Of a stretch of DNA of 64,000 bases, positions 17,585-25,028 are shown piece by piece. Under the pieces are notes generated by a model. The model was not told the origin of the DNA. It saw only the letters and a list, made by a program, of their open reading frames with translations, and made no database searches. The stretch comes from Planctomycetota bacterium (GTDB lineage: Bacteria; Planctomycetota; Phycisphaerae; SM23-33), in NCBI GenBank assembly GCA_022705325.1, contig JAKJER010000007.1, forward strand, positions 62,001-126,000. The letters run 5' to 3'. The position numbers and the translations under genes were made by a program. Every line of letters begins with the position of its first letter. Within the stretch, counting starts at the first letter, position 1.

Positions 17585-17845
17585 GTGAAGTGGTCCAGCG
17601 AGCTTCGTGCGGGACATGTTCGGTAGCTGTTGGCAGTCGGTGAGGACCGTCGAAGGCAGCGGTTGACAAGTGAAGATGCAGGACGTGGGGCCTGGCCGAC
17701 GTTGTAGAGCGGCCGGACTGCTGTTTCGTCGGCTTGGCGCAGGGTAGTGAAGTGGTCCAGCGAGCTTCGTGCGTGGTGTGTTCGGTAGTTGTCCCGGCCG
17801 TTGAGGGCCGTGGAGAGCAGCGATTGACAATCGAATAGGACGGCG
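17585..17845 (+). repeat. Two direct repeat copies, 162-nt period
   Basis: GTGAAGTGGTCCAGCGAGCT begins at 17585 and again at 17747. Similarity continues through TTCGTGCG, TGTTCGGTAG(C/T)TGT and GCAGCG(G/A)TTGACAA for about 100 nt, with scattered differences. Together with the transposase nearby it looks like decayed mobile or duplicated DNA. Confidence 0.7.
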
Positions 17846-18199
17846 CCAGGACTACGGCGCGCCGCCGGAGGCGGTCAAGTGCTCGTTCGGCGTCTTGGGC
17901 GCAGAGCGGTGCTGTGCTGCGCGGCTCGTGCAGGCCGGGGACTACGCCACGCGCTTCAGTGCGACGATGGGCAGGTGGCTTCGGCCCTGGTAGTAGTCCA
18001 CCACGAGTTGCAGACACACGCCCGGCTTGCCCCGGACCTTCGCCCGCGGAGACGCACATGGCGAGTCGCTGGGCCAGCAGGCCCTGGGCTCAAATCGCGC
18101 CCTGCGGCAGGCAGTGGGGATGCGACGATATCGCTCCTCCGGCGTCCGCCGGCCGCCCAGCCACGTGTGCGGCCGATGGGTACTAGGCCGCCCTACCAG

Positions 18200-18222
18200 A
18201 AATACGGGGACAGAAATACGGG
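18200..18222 (+). repeat. REP-like repeat, left of transposase
   Basis: AATACGGGGACAGAAATACG is the inverted form of the CTGTCCCCGTATTCC motifs found on the other side of the transposase (19003-19050). Confidence 0.65.
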
Positions 18223-18224
18223 CG

Positions 18225-18929
18225 TCAGGAGACATGGGAGTCCCCTTTGCTGTCGGGCTTGGGGTTCTTGGGCTTTCGGCCGGCCTTCTGGGGCAGGAGG
18301 AGTCGGCCGAGGAGGCTCTCCAGTTTGCGGATGAAGGCGGTGGTTCCGCAGGGTCGCCCGGTGTGGGTGTTGCGGCGGATGGCGGCGGTCTCGGTGGGGT
18401 TCTCGTCGCCCAGCCAGGCGGACCAGTCCGGGATCATCGCGGTCCAATCGGGCGGGGGGAAAGCGGGCGAGAGCAGCCCGTCGCGGCGCCGGCCGCAATG
18501 GGCTGCGGCGCTGCTCCAGGGGTAGTCCTCGGCCCGGGCGACCAGGCCTGCCCGCACGGGGTTCCGCTCAACGTACCGCACAGCCGACCACAGGTGGCCC
18601 TCGTCCAGCGGCGTGGAGAAGAACCGGCCTTGCCACAGGTGCCCGCTCTCCTTCATGCGCCGATTGGCATACGACGTGTAAGCCGTGTGCGTGTCGCGAA
18701 GCGTCTGGGCCAGGGACTCCTCGCGGTGCGGCACGGCGACCAAGTGCACGTGATTGGTCATCCAGCAATAGGCCCAGATGTCCAGGCCGTACTTGCGGGC
18801 GTATTCGAGCAGACAGGTCTCGTACTTGTCCCGGTCGCGCGGGTCCCAGAAGACATCGTACCGCCGATTGCCCCGTTGTGTGACATGATGCGGGCAACCC
18901 GGCACCACCACCCTTGCCAATCGTGCCAT
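18225..18929 (-). CDS. REP-associated tyrosine transposase (RAYT, IS200-like)
   Basis: A 234-aa Y1/HUH-type DNA transposase. Family hallmarks are PHHVTQRGNRR near the N-terminus, the metal-binding HxH in MTNHVHLVAVP, and GHLWQGRFFS followed by RYVERNPVRAGLV and YPWSSA. Such enzymes act on short palindromic REP repeats as single strands. Matching repeats lie just beyond both ends of the gene, in opposite orientations, so the unit looks complete. The C-terminal ~60 residues are basic and less conserved. Confidence 0.93.
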   Translation of the reverse strand: MARLARVVVPGCPHHVTQRGNRRYDVFWDPRDRDKYETCLLEYARKYGLDIWAYCWMTNHVHLVAVPHREESLAQTLRDTHTAYTSYANRRMKESGHLWQGRFFSTPLDEGHLWSAVRYVERNPVRAGLVARAEDYPWSSAAAHCGRRRDGLLSPAFPPPDWTAMIPDWSAWLGDENPTETAAIRRNTHTGRPCGTTAFIRKLESLLGRLLLPQKAGRKPKNPKPDSKGDSHVS

Positions 18930-19634
18930 AATGAGCCTAGTCTATCGTCGCCCCGGCCAACTGCAACTCAAAACCCGCTCGCCCAAGGACGAAATGCGTA
19001 GTCTGTCCCCGTATTCCTCGTATTCCTGTCCCCGTATTCCCCCGTATTCCGCTGACATCTCTTTCGGACAGTCTCCCCGTCTTGCATGGCCATGAACCTA
19101 CCACGATTGTAGTCGCTTCGCAAGCCCCAGATCCGGTCCCATTGCACATGCGCCTGGAATACCTCAATCACTCTGAACGTCCGGTCGCCGTCGACACCCC
19201 CAAGCCTGCGCCCCTGCGGGGCTCTGGCTTGAGGGTGCCACGATCCTCAGTGTCCTTGGGGTGGCCACCGGCCGGCCGCAAACCGACACTGAGCACCTAC
19301 CGGATGCTCTGCTGGCACTTCAGCGGGTGGGCCGAGCAGGACGAACTGCTGCGGCACATCAGCAAGCTGCAACGGCAGGATGCCGTCGAAAAAACGGAGT
19401 AAGCCGCACGGCCGGTTCATGGACGAACCGATGCCGAGGGAATCTATGCGCCATGCCCTGCCGCAGCCGCCCCTCAACCCCGTGAATCCGGTTCCTTCCA
19501 ACCCTCAATTATGCGCTTGCCCTGTCCCTTCTGCTATGGTGCAATCCATGGGCCGAACAGGATTGATGGTGTCCCCCGATTCCCCCGATTCGATTCCTGG
19601 CGATTAGGGCATTGGGCTCCACAGTCCAATTCGG
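18930..19634. other. 705-nt gap downstream of transposase
   Basis: The first ~120 nt hold the REP-like repeat cluster. The middle has a possible 106-codon frame (19082-19402, plus) whose last ~45 codons (STYRMLCWHFSGWAEQDELL onward) look more protein-like than the rest, perhaps a gene remnant; I do not annotate it. Near 19,575-19,600 there is a CCCCCGATT duplication. I see no promoter or RNA gene. Confidence 0.5.
19003..19050. repeat. REP-like repeat cluster, right of transposase
   Basis: CTGTCCCCGTATTCC appears twice (about 19003 and 19027), with further CGTATTCC copies between and after. It is inverted relative to 18200-18222. A lone relative, CCTGTCCCCG, occurs at 20041. Confidence 0.7.
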
Positions 19635-19946
19635 TTAAAACCGTTCATAGTTGAATTGGCCATCATATGTCCCATCTGACTGCCAGTGGATGGCTACATA
19701 TCCAAAGACGAGCACCCTCTTGTAGGTCCACTGGCCCCCCTCGTGGATGGTCGTGGGCGGCCCGAGGATTGATCGCACCTCGTTCTGGGTCATCCCCTTC
19801 TTCAATCTGTGCAGCAGTTCCGTCGGGAGAGGGTCCGAGAAGGCTCGAATGCAGAAAGCCGCGATTGCTCCTGAGACAACCACCACAAGGAGAACTTGAA
19901 CAAGACGCGCGTTTTCCGTCGCATTGCGGTTCATTTCAGCTCTCAT
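19635..19946 (-). CDS. Small membrane protein with BamE/SmpA-like domain
   Basis: About 103 aa: a short charged N-terminus, one membrane helix (LVQVLLVVVVSGAIAAFCIR), then a small domain beginning LHRLKKGMTQNEVRSILGPP and ending in aromatic beta strands (GQWTYKRVLVFGYVAIHW). The G-M-(x)4-V-(x)3-L-G-x-P pattern is typical of the BamE/OmlA fold, which binds other envelope proteins. The frame continues upstream to 20003, but that part is encoded by a GGGAAGATC tandem repeat, so I start at the ATG at 19946; 19934 is also possible. Moderate GC suggests it belongs to the accessory stretch. Confidence 0.6.
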   Translation of the reverse strand: MRAEMNRNATENARLVQVLLVVVVSGAIAAFCIRAFSDPLPTELLHRLKKGMTQNEVRSILGPPTTIHEGGQWTYKRVLVFGYVAIHWQSDGTYDGQFNYERF

Positions 19947-19954
19947 GGACGCCG

Positions 19955-20000
19955 GGAAGATCGGGGGAAGATCGGGGAAGATCGGAAGATCGGGAACAGA
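19955..20000. repeat. Tandem GGGAAGATCGG repeat
   Basis: About four consecutive copies of a 9-13-nt unit (GGGAAGATCGGGG and shorter variants) lie directly upstream of the BamE-like gene and probably form part of its leader. Confidence 0.65.
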
Positions 20001-20346
20001 CACCGAAATTCGCCCGTAGTGCGGTCTCTTTCTCTGAATTCCTGTCCCCGAACGTTACCATGCGTCGGCCTCGGATGATGCGATGATATCCGCCGGCGGT
20101 CAGATTGAGAAGCAGAAACGCGGGCCTTGGCAAAGGGCTATTGTCATGCCAAAGAGGGGCGAAAGAGAGGGTCGCGGGCCCGGCTTCGCTATGCTTCGCC
20201 GTGGTTCCGGGGCGTGTTTTCGTGTGCAGCCGGGGTGCAAACGGGGGCGGCCGAGGTGAAAATGGGGGTCGGCCGGGGTGGAAGACGCGGCGGCCGGGGG
20301 TCTTAAACGCTGTCCGGAACCGCTCTCTTGCCGCGCTGATCCGTAC
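20001..20346. other. 346-nt gap before the SDR gene
   Basis: It holds a stray CCTGTCCCCG motif (20041-20050) and, at about 20,236-20,300, a degenerate tandem array of GGCCGGGGTG-type units. No gene or RNA is recognised. Confidence 0.5.
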
Positions 20347-21072
20347 TCACATGACCCACCCGCCGTCGACGCGGAGGGTCTGGCCGGTGACGTAGTCGTT
20401 GGCGGCGAGGAAGAGGACGGCCTGGGCGACGTCGTCGGGCGTGCCGGTTCGGCCGAGCGGGACGTGGCGGAGGACGGCTTGGCGGTCGTCGGGGGACTCG
20501 TCCTGCCAGAGGATGGCGCCTGGCGCGACGGCGTTGACGCGGATGGAGCGCGGGGCGAGCGCGCGTGCTGCGGCGCGGGTGACGGCCTGGAGGGCCGCCT
20601 TGGCGGCGCAGTAGGCGACGTACCCGCCCCAGGGGCGGTCGGCGGAGACGTCGGTGATGTTGACGACGGCGGAGCCCGCGGGCATGAGGGGCAGGGCGAA
20701 GCGGATGCACAGGGCGGGCGCGCGGGCATCGAGGGCCATCTGGGCGTCCCACTGCTCGGCGGTGAGGGTGTCGATGGGGGTGCGCTCGTAACGGGCGGCG
20801 TTGTTGACCAGGATGTCCAGTCGGCCGAAGGCGTCGCGGACCTGGGCGAAGAGGGCCTCGATCCGCTCGGGCTGGGCCAGGTCGGCCTGGAACAGTTCGA
20901 CGCGGCGCCCGAGGGCCCGCAGCTCGTCGGCGGCGGCGCGGGCGGCGTCGGCCGAGGCGTGATAGTGCAGGGCGACGTCGGCGCCGGAGCGGGCCAGGGC
21001 GGTCGCGATGGCCTTGCCCAGCCGCTGCGAAGCGCCGGTGACCAGGGCGATCTTGCCGGACAGGTCGATCAT
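20347..21072 (-). CDS. Short-chain dehydrogenase, pteridine-reductase-like
   Basis: A 241-aa NADPH-type SDR. TGASQRLG (residues 12-19) is the cofactor loop and NNAA (90-93) the core motif. The catalytic centre reads D141...Y154-x3-K158: the usual SDR Ser, 13 residues before Tyr, is Asp. Asp here plus a TGAxxRLG loop is the hallmark of pteridine reductases (PTR1, FolM), which reduce dihydropterins. The substrate is inferred from that pattern alone. The start lies 1 nt after the small membrane protein's stop, so the two are co-transcribed. Confidence 0.88.
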   Translation of the reverse strand: MIDLSGKIALVTGASQRLGKAIATALARSGADVALHYHASADAARAAADELRALGRRVELFQADLAQPERIEALFAQVRDAFGRLDILVNNAARYERTPIDTLTAEQWDAQMALDARAPALCIRFALPLMPAGSAVVNITDVSADRPWGGYVAYCAAKAALQAVTRAAARALAPRSIRVNAVAPGAILWQDESPDDRQAVLRHVPLGRTGTPDDVAQAVLFLAANDYVTGQTLRVDGGWVM

Positions 21073-21073
21073 G

Positions 21074-21316
21074 TCATCCCACGATCAGCAGGGCGATCCA
21101 GGGCACGAGGTTGAAGACCAGGAAAAGGATCTTCAGAAAACCCACGCCGCAATACAGCACCAGGACGAAGGCGTCCTTGGACATCGGAAAGAACCTGCTG
21201 TGCATGCGGTAGGCCCAGTCGCGCCCTGCCACGAACACCAGCAGGGTGAGCAGCAGCAGCCCGCCGTTGATGATGGTGCACCACATGAAGAAATCGCGGA
21301 GTTGTGCAAGGGTCAT
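21074..21316 (-). CDS. Small two-helix membrane protein (DUF6868-like)
   Basis: About 80 aa starting MTLAQLRDFFMWCTIINGGL, with two hydrophobic segments separated by a short loop (RDWAYRMHSRFFPMSKDAF). This arrangement matches a widespread uncharacterised family of small membrane proteins. AAGGAA stands 7 nt before the ATG at 21316; an earlier in-frame start at 21343 lacks such a site. It precedes the SDR gene by 1 nt. Confidence 0.75.
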   Translation of the reverse strand: MTLAQLRDFFMWCTIINGGLLLLTLLVFVAGRDWAYRMHSRFFPMSKDAFVLVLYCGVGFLKILFLVFNLVPWIALLIVG

Positions 21317-21510
21317 GCGCGTTCCTTCCTTTCTGCTGCGCATATCACAGCGTGCGAGAATTCAAATGTCCGATCTGGTTCAGGTAATGACCTGATTTTC
21401 GCTGTGTCTTTGCAGTATCAAAGCTCTAAGTCTTATGATGCAATTGACTTAAGACATCAGGCCTCGGGGCCATTTTTCGCAAAAACGGGACATTCGAATT
21501 CGGGTCTCTT

Positions 21511-22578
21511 TCACACTTTGACCTTGAAGCGGTCGCCCTTCTTGATGTCCAGCGCGAAGGCGGCCAGCAGTTCGGCCGTCTTCTCGATGTCCCGCAGATC
21601 CATCGTCTCGACGGTGGTGTGCATGTAGCGGTCGGGGATGCCGACGATGGCGGACGGCACGCCGCCGAGCTTGGTGAAGATGGCCAGGGCGTCCGTGCCG
21701 CCGGTGGTGCTGAAGGTCTCGACCTGCAAGGCGATCTTCTTTCGCTTGGCCGCCTTGCGGAGGCGATCGAGAATAACCGGGTGGTTCTCCCGTCCGATGC
21801 TGATGCTCGGGCCCTTGCCCAGCTTGATCTCGCCGTGCTCCTTGGGGTCGATGCCGGGCGTGTCGGTGGCGTGCGTGACGTCGATGGCGATGGCGGCGTC
21901 GGGCGCGACGTTGACGACGTTCATCTGGGCGCCGTGCAGGCCGAGTTCTTCCTGGATGGAGCTGACGGCGACGAGGCAGCAGTTGAGCTTCTCCTTGGCG
22001 GCCAGGCGGACGGCCTCCAGGGCGGCCCAGGCGCCGACCCGGTTGTCGAAAGCCCGCGCGGAGGCGACGTGCTCGTTGAGCATCTCGAACTCGTCCACGA
22101 AGGTCATCACGTCGCCGACCTGGACCCGCTTGCGGGCGTCCTCGCCGTCGGCCGCGCCGATGTCCACCCAGCACTCGTGCATCTTGGGGGCCTTCTGCTC
22201 GCCCTTGGAGCGGTCGATGAGATGGATGGCCGTCGCGCCGATCACGCCGCGGATGACGCCCTTGGCGGTGTGGATGTTCACCCGCTTGCTCCGCACCAGG
22301 GCCGGATCCACCCCGCCCACGCGCTGGAAGTAGAGGAAGCCCTTCTCGTCGATGTGCTTGACGATCAGGCCCAGCTCATCGATGTGCCCGTCGAACATGA
22401 TCCGCGGGTCGCCTTTGGGGTTGACGATGGCCACCGCGTTGCCGTAGGCGTCGGTGCGGACCTCGTCGGCGAACTTGCGGGCGTAGTTGCACCAGATCCG
22501 CTGCCCGGCCGACTCGCACCCGCTGGGGGTGGGGGTAGTCAGAAGCTGCTTCAGAAACTCCAACGATTCCTTGCGCAT
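21511..22578 (-). CDS. M42-family metallo-aminopeptidase
   Basis: A 355-aa di-metal (usually Zn or Co) aminopeptidase of the TET/FrvX/glutamyl-aminopeptidase family; such enzymes form large hollow dodecamers that trim peptides in the cytoplasm. Metal and catalytic motifs are intact: FDGHIDELGLIV, ARAFDNRVGAWA (bridging Asp), QEELGLHGA (catalytic Glu pair), DVTHATDTPG and YMHTTVETMDLRD (last metal His). The ATG at 22578 follows AAAGGT; the frame extends upstream, but that sequence is promoter and terminator. Family certain, peptide preference unknown. Confidence 0.94.
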   Translation of the reverse strand: MRKESLEFLKQLLTTPTPSGCESAGQRIWCNYARKFADEVRTDAYGNAVAIVNPKGDPRIMFDGHIDELGLIVKHIDEKGFLYFQRVGGVDPALVRSKRVNIHTAKGVIRGVIGATAIHLIDRSKGEQKAPKMHECWVDIGAADGEDARKRVQVGDVMTFVDEFEMLNEHVASARAFDNRVGAWAALEAVRLAAKEKLNCCLVAVSSIQEELGLHGAQMNVVNVAPDAAIAIDVTHATDTPGIDPKEHGEIKLGKGPSISIGRENHPVILDRLRKAAKRKKIALQVETFSTTGGTDALAIFTKLGGVPSAIVGIPDRYMHTTVETMDLRDIEKTAELLAAFALDIKKGDRFKVKV

Positions 22579-22617
22579 GGGAAGACCTTTCCTTCTTGTC
22601 TGTGCGGCGGTTGGCAC

Positions 22618-22646
22618 ATTATACCGTTGGTCGGCGGCGTATGCAA
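22618..22646 (-). promoter_or_regulatory. Promoter of the M42 peptidase gene
   Basis: On the minus strand TTGCAT (22646-22641), 17 bp, then a perfect TATAAT (22623-22618), placed 40 nt before the ATG. It starts inside the upstream gene's terminator, leaving no spare DNA between the units. Confidence 0.7.
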
Positions 22647-22675
22647 AAGCCCGCGGGAGGCTCCCCGTGGGCTTT
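22645..22675 (-). terminator. Rho-independent terminator after the GreA gene
   Basis: Read on the minus strand, AAAGCCCACGGGGAG then CCTCCCGCGGGCTTTT forms a GC-rich hairpin ending in a short U-tract, 23 nt past the stop of the GreA-like gene. Confidence 0.75.
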
Positions 22676-22697
22676 CTGCGGCATGAGGATGCTTTGT

Positions 22698-24884
22698 CTA
22701 CAGGGCCGAGTCGACCTTCTCGATGCGGTAGGTCCGGTCCTCGCCGCCGTCGACCTTCAGCGAGACCTCGTCGCCCACGCGCTTGCCCATCATCGACTGG
22801 GCCAGCGGCGTCTGGTAGCTGTAGACACGGGCCGACAGGTCGCTGTCCCACGGGCCCAGAAAGCTCATCTCGACTTCCTGGTGATCGTCCACGCGTCGCA
22901 AGGTTACTTTCGAGCCGATGCCCACCGAGTCGGCGGGCACGTTCTCGCGCAGGATGACGCGGGCCTTGGCCAATTCGTCCATCATCTTGGCGGCCTGGCC
23001 GCGGAGAATGTCTCGCTGCTCCAGGGCGTACTTGAACTCGCTGTTCTCGCTGAGATCGCCGAGTTCGGCAGCCGCTCCGATGGCCTTGGCGTTGGCCAGC
23101 ATCTTGACCTCGGTCAGCTCCTTAAGCTCGTCCTGGCGGCGGTGGAAGGCCTTCTCGGTCGTCCACAGGGCCGTCTCGTCCAGCCAGGGCGATATGCGGG
23201 CCTTGGCGAATAAGCTGAAGTACTTCTCGCGCAGAACGCCGAGCATCTCGTCGCGGACGGTCTCGGCCAGTCCCTCCGCCCGTTCGATGCGTCCCTTCAT
23301 GATGCCGGCAACGGCCTCGGACATCTCGCTGACGGCCTGGCGGTAGGAGGCGTAGTCCCGGGCGGACAGGGCGGCGCGAATGCGGCGTTGGGAGGTCTTC
23401 TTGTGGGACTGGGGTATCTCCCAGTTGTGCTCGATGTCCTGGAGTGCCTTGAGCAGCCGGCTGAGCAGTTCCAGCTTGGGCGGCTGGCTGGCGAGCGTTT
23501 CGGGCTGGGCCTGCCAGAGCCACAGGCTCAGTTCGAGATTGTCGGCGGGTTCGGCGACGGCCTTGTCGGCGGCGGCCTGGATGGCCGACTCTCCTCCGGC
23601 AGCCTTGAGACGCGCGACGACGGCGTCGAGTTGGTCGGCCTGCGCCAGATACAGCAGGGCCTCCAGGTCGGCCTGGGGGTCTTCGCGTTGGACCAGGGCG
23701 TCCAGCGCGGGCTCCCAGAGCGTTGGGTCGTCCAGGCGGGCCAGGGCCTGCGGGCGGTTGAGGATCCTGTCCAGCACCTGCAGGGGAGTGGGGGCGTCGG
23801 CCGGGGCGGTCAGGCCCAAGCCGGCGGCCTCCTGCACCGCCAGGGCGGCCGCCAGCGCGTCGGCGGGCCGCTTGTGCAGAAAGCTCCGCGCCTGGTCGGC
23901 CAGCGAGCTGACGATCTGGCCGGCGATGGCGGAATCCACCTGGAGCTGGCGAACGCGTGTTTCGCGGACATAGTCGCGCAGGGCCGCCAGGTGCTCGGTG
24001 GGCGTGCGAGCGGAGGCGATCCGCTCGGCCATCTCCTCTTCCAGCGTCCGCCCGCCTGGATGATGGACGACCAGGATGGGATTGCGCCCCTCCAAGGTGA
24101 GCTGCTCGCAACGCTTGGCGGCGGTGCGGGCGCGGTTCCACCAGCCGCTCCACTTGTCCGCCGGCAGGAAATCCGGCACGAGGAGGTCTTTGATCTCCGT
24201 GGAGTCGATCCGTCCGTCACGCGAGAGACACATCCCGATAAGCACGTTGGCGGGGTCATCCTGCAGGGCCTTGGCGACCTCCTCCTGGCCTCGCCGGCTG
24301 AGCACGCGGAAGTCGTGCTCCTCGACCGGCTGGAACTCGTCGGCCAGGGCCTTGGGTTCGAGAGTGAGCGGTCGGCCGTCCTCGTCACGGACATGAAACT
24401 CGCTCATGATCGGCTCGAATCGGTCGATGCGGATGACGCGATGGTCGAAGCGGTTGGCCAGGTAGTCGCCCTGCTTGAGGGCCAGGCAGACGTCCAGCGT
24501 GCGGAAGGCCCGCCGGGGCGACTGGTTGCCCACCAGGCCCGACGCGGCAAGCAGCGGCTCGATTTCGTCGCGCCCGGCATGGAGCTGACGGTACAGTTCG
24601 CGGATCTGGTTGCGAACCTCCACGGCCGCCGGCACGATCAGGGCGGCCGCCTGCGCCAGCACCAGGGCGGCCTCGGGCTCGGCCGATTCCGACCGGTCGG
24701 CCAGCAGCGTCCAGGCCAACGTCTCGGCCAGGTCCTCCCGCTTCGCCGCTGCCAGTGCCTCAAGCACCTGCGAGACCTGCTCAGCCGGGAGTTCCTTCTC
24801 CTGTTCCACCGCGGCCAGCCAAGCGGACTCTACGGCTGTCCACTCGCCCGCCGCGATCCATTCCGTGATCTGCGTTACATTCAT
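22698..24884 (-). CDS. greA: Giant GreA transcript-cleavage factor (N-terminal extension ~560 aa)
   Basis: The last ~160 residues are a GreA/GreB protein: coiled-coil finger with the acidic tip in GDLSENSEFKYALEQRDIL, then the RNA-polymerase-binding C-domain (GSKVTLRRVDDHQEVEMSFL, SPLAQ-like TPLAQSMMGKRVGDEV). GreA rescues backtracked RNA polymerase by stimulating transcript cleavage. Ordinary GreA is about 158 aa; here a long helical N-terminal part makes 728 aa. Chlamydial GreA is of similar size (about 715 aa), so this may be a form shared by the PVC superphylum. The role of the extension is unknown. Confidence 0.88.
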   Translation of the reverse strand: MNVTQITEWIAAGEWTAVESAWLAAVEQEKELPAEQVSQVLEALAAAKREDLAETLAWTLLADRSESAEPEAALVLAQAAALIVPAAVEVRNQIRELYRQLHAGRDEIEPLLAASGLVGNQSPRRAFRTLDVCLALKQGDYLANRFDHRVIRIDRFEPIMSEFHVRDEDGRPLTLEPKALADEFQPVEEHDFRVLSRRGQEEVAKALQDDPANVLIGMCLSRDGRIDSTEIKDLLVPDFLPADKWSGWWNRARTAAKRCEQLTLEGRNPILVVHHPGGRTLEEEMAERIASARTPTEHLAALRDYVRETRVRQLQVDSAIAGQIVSSLADQARSFLHKRPADALAAALAVQEAAGLGLTAPADAPTPLQVLDRILNRPQALARLDDPTLWEPALDALVQREDPQADLEALLYLAQADQLDAVVARLKAAGGESAIQAAADKAVAEPADNLELSLWLWQAQPETLASQPPKLELLSRLLKALQDIEHNWEIPQSHKKTSQRRIRAALSARDYASYRQAVSEMSEAVAGIMKGRIERAEGLAETVRDEMLGVLREKYFSLFAKARISPWLDETALWTTEKAFHRRQDELKELTEVKMLANAKAIGAAAELGDLSENSEFKYALEQRDILRGQAAKMMDELAKARVILRENVPADSVGIGSKVTLRRVDDHQEVEMSFLGPWDSDLSARVYSYQTPLAQSMMGKRVGDEVSLKVDGGEDRTYRIEKVDSAL

Positions 24885-25028
24885 AGACCGGCCAGTATCG
24901 CAGATGGCGGCGGGGGAGTCAATCGGGAGGCGAAAGGGATGAAGAGGCTCGAAGGGACAAGAAGGACCGAGTCCACTTCTGACCGGTCCTTCAGGTCTTT
25001 CCAGTCGTTTGGGTCCCCCATGCCCGAT

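Larger units (their letters stand above)
17537..18224. other. 688-nt gap with decayed repeats
   Basis: I see no convincing gene. The left half contains two direct repeat copies (listed separately). From about 17,850 the sequence is high-GC with no coding signature. The right edge (18200-18222) holds the REP-like motif that flanks the transposase. Open frames on both strands encode low-complexity, Arg/Pro-rich peptides. Confidence 0.6.

Noticed and set aside
17460..18059. 199-codon minus-strand frame over the direct repeats
   Set aside because: Its peptide repeats because the DNA repeats and is low-complexity; no start signal or homology is evident.
19082..19402. 106-codon plus-strand frame next to the REP cluster
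   Set aside because: No start signal or family; only the last ~45 codons look coding. Mentioned as a possible remnant in the gap entry.
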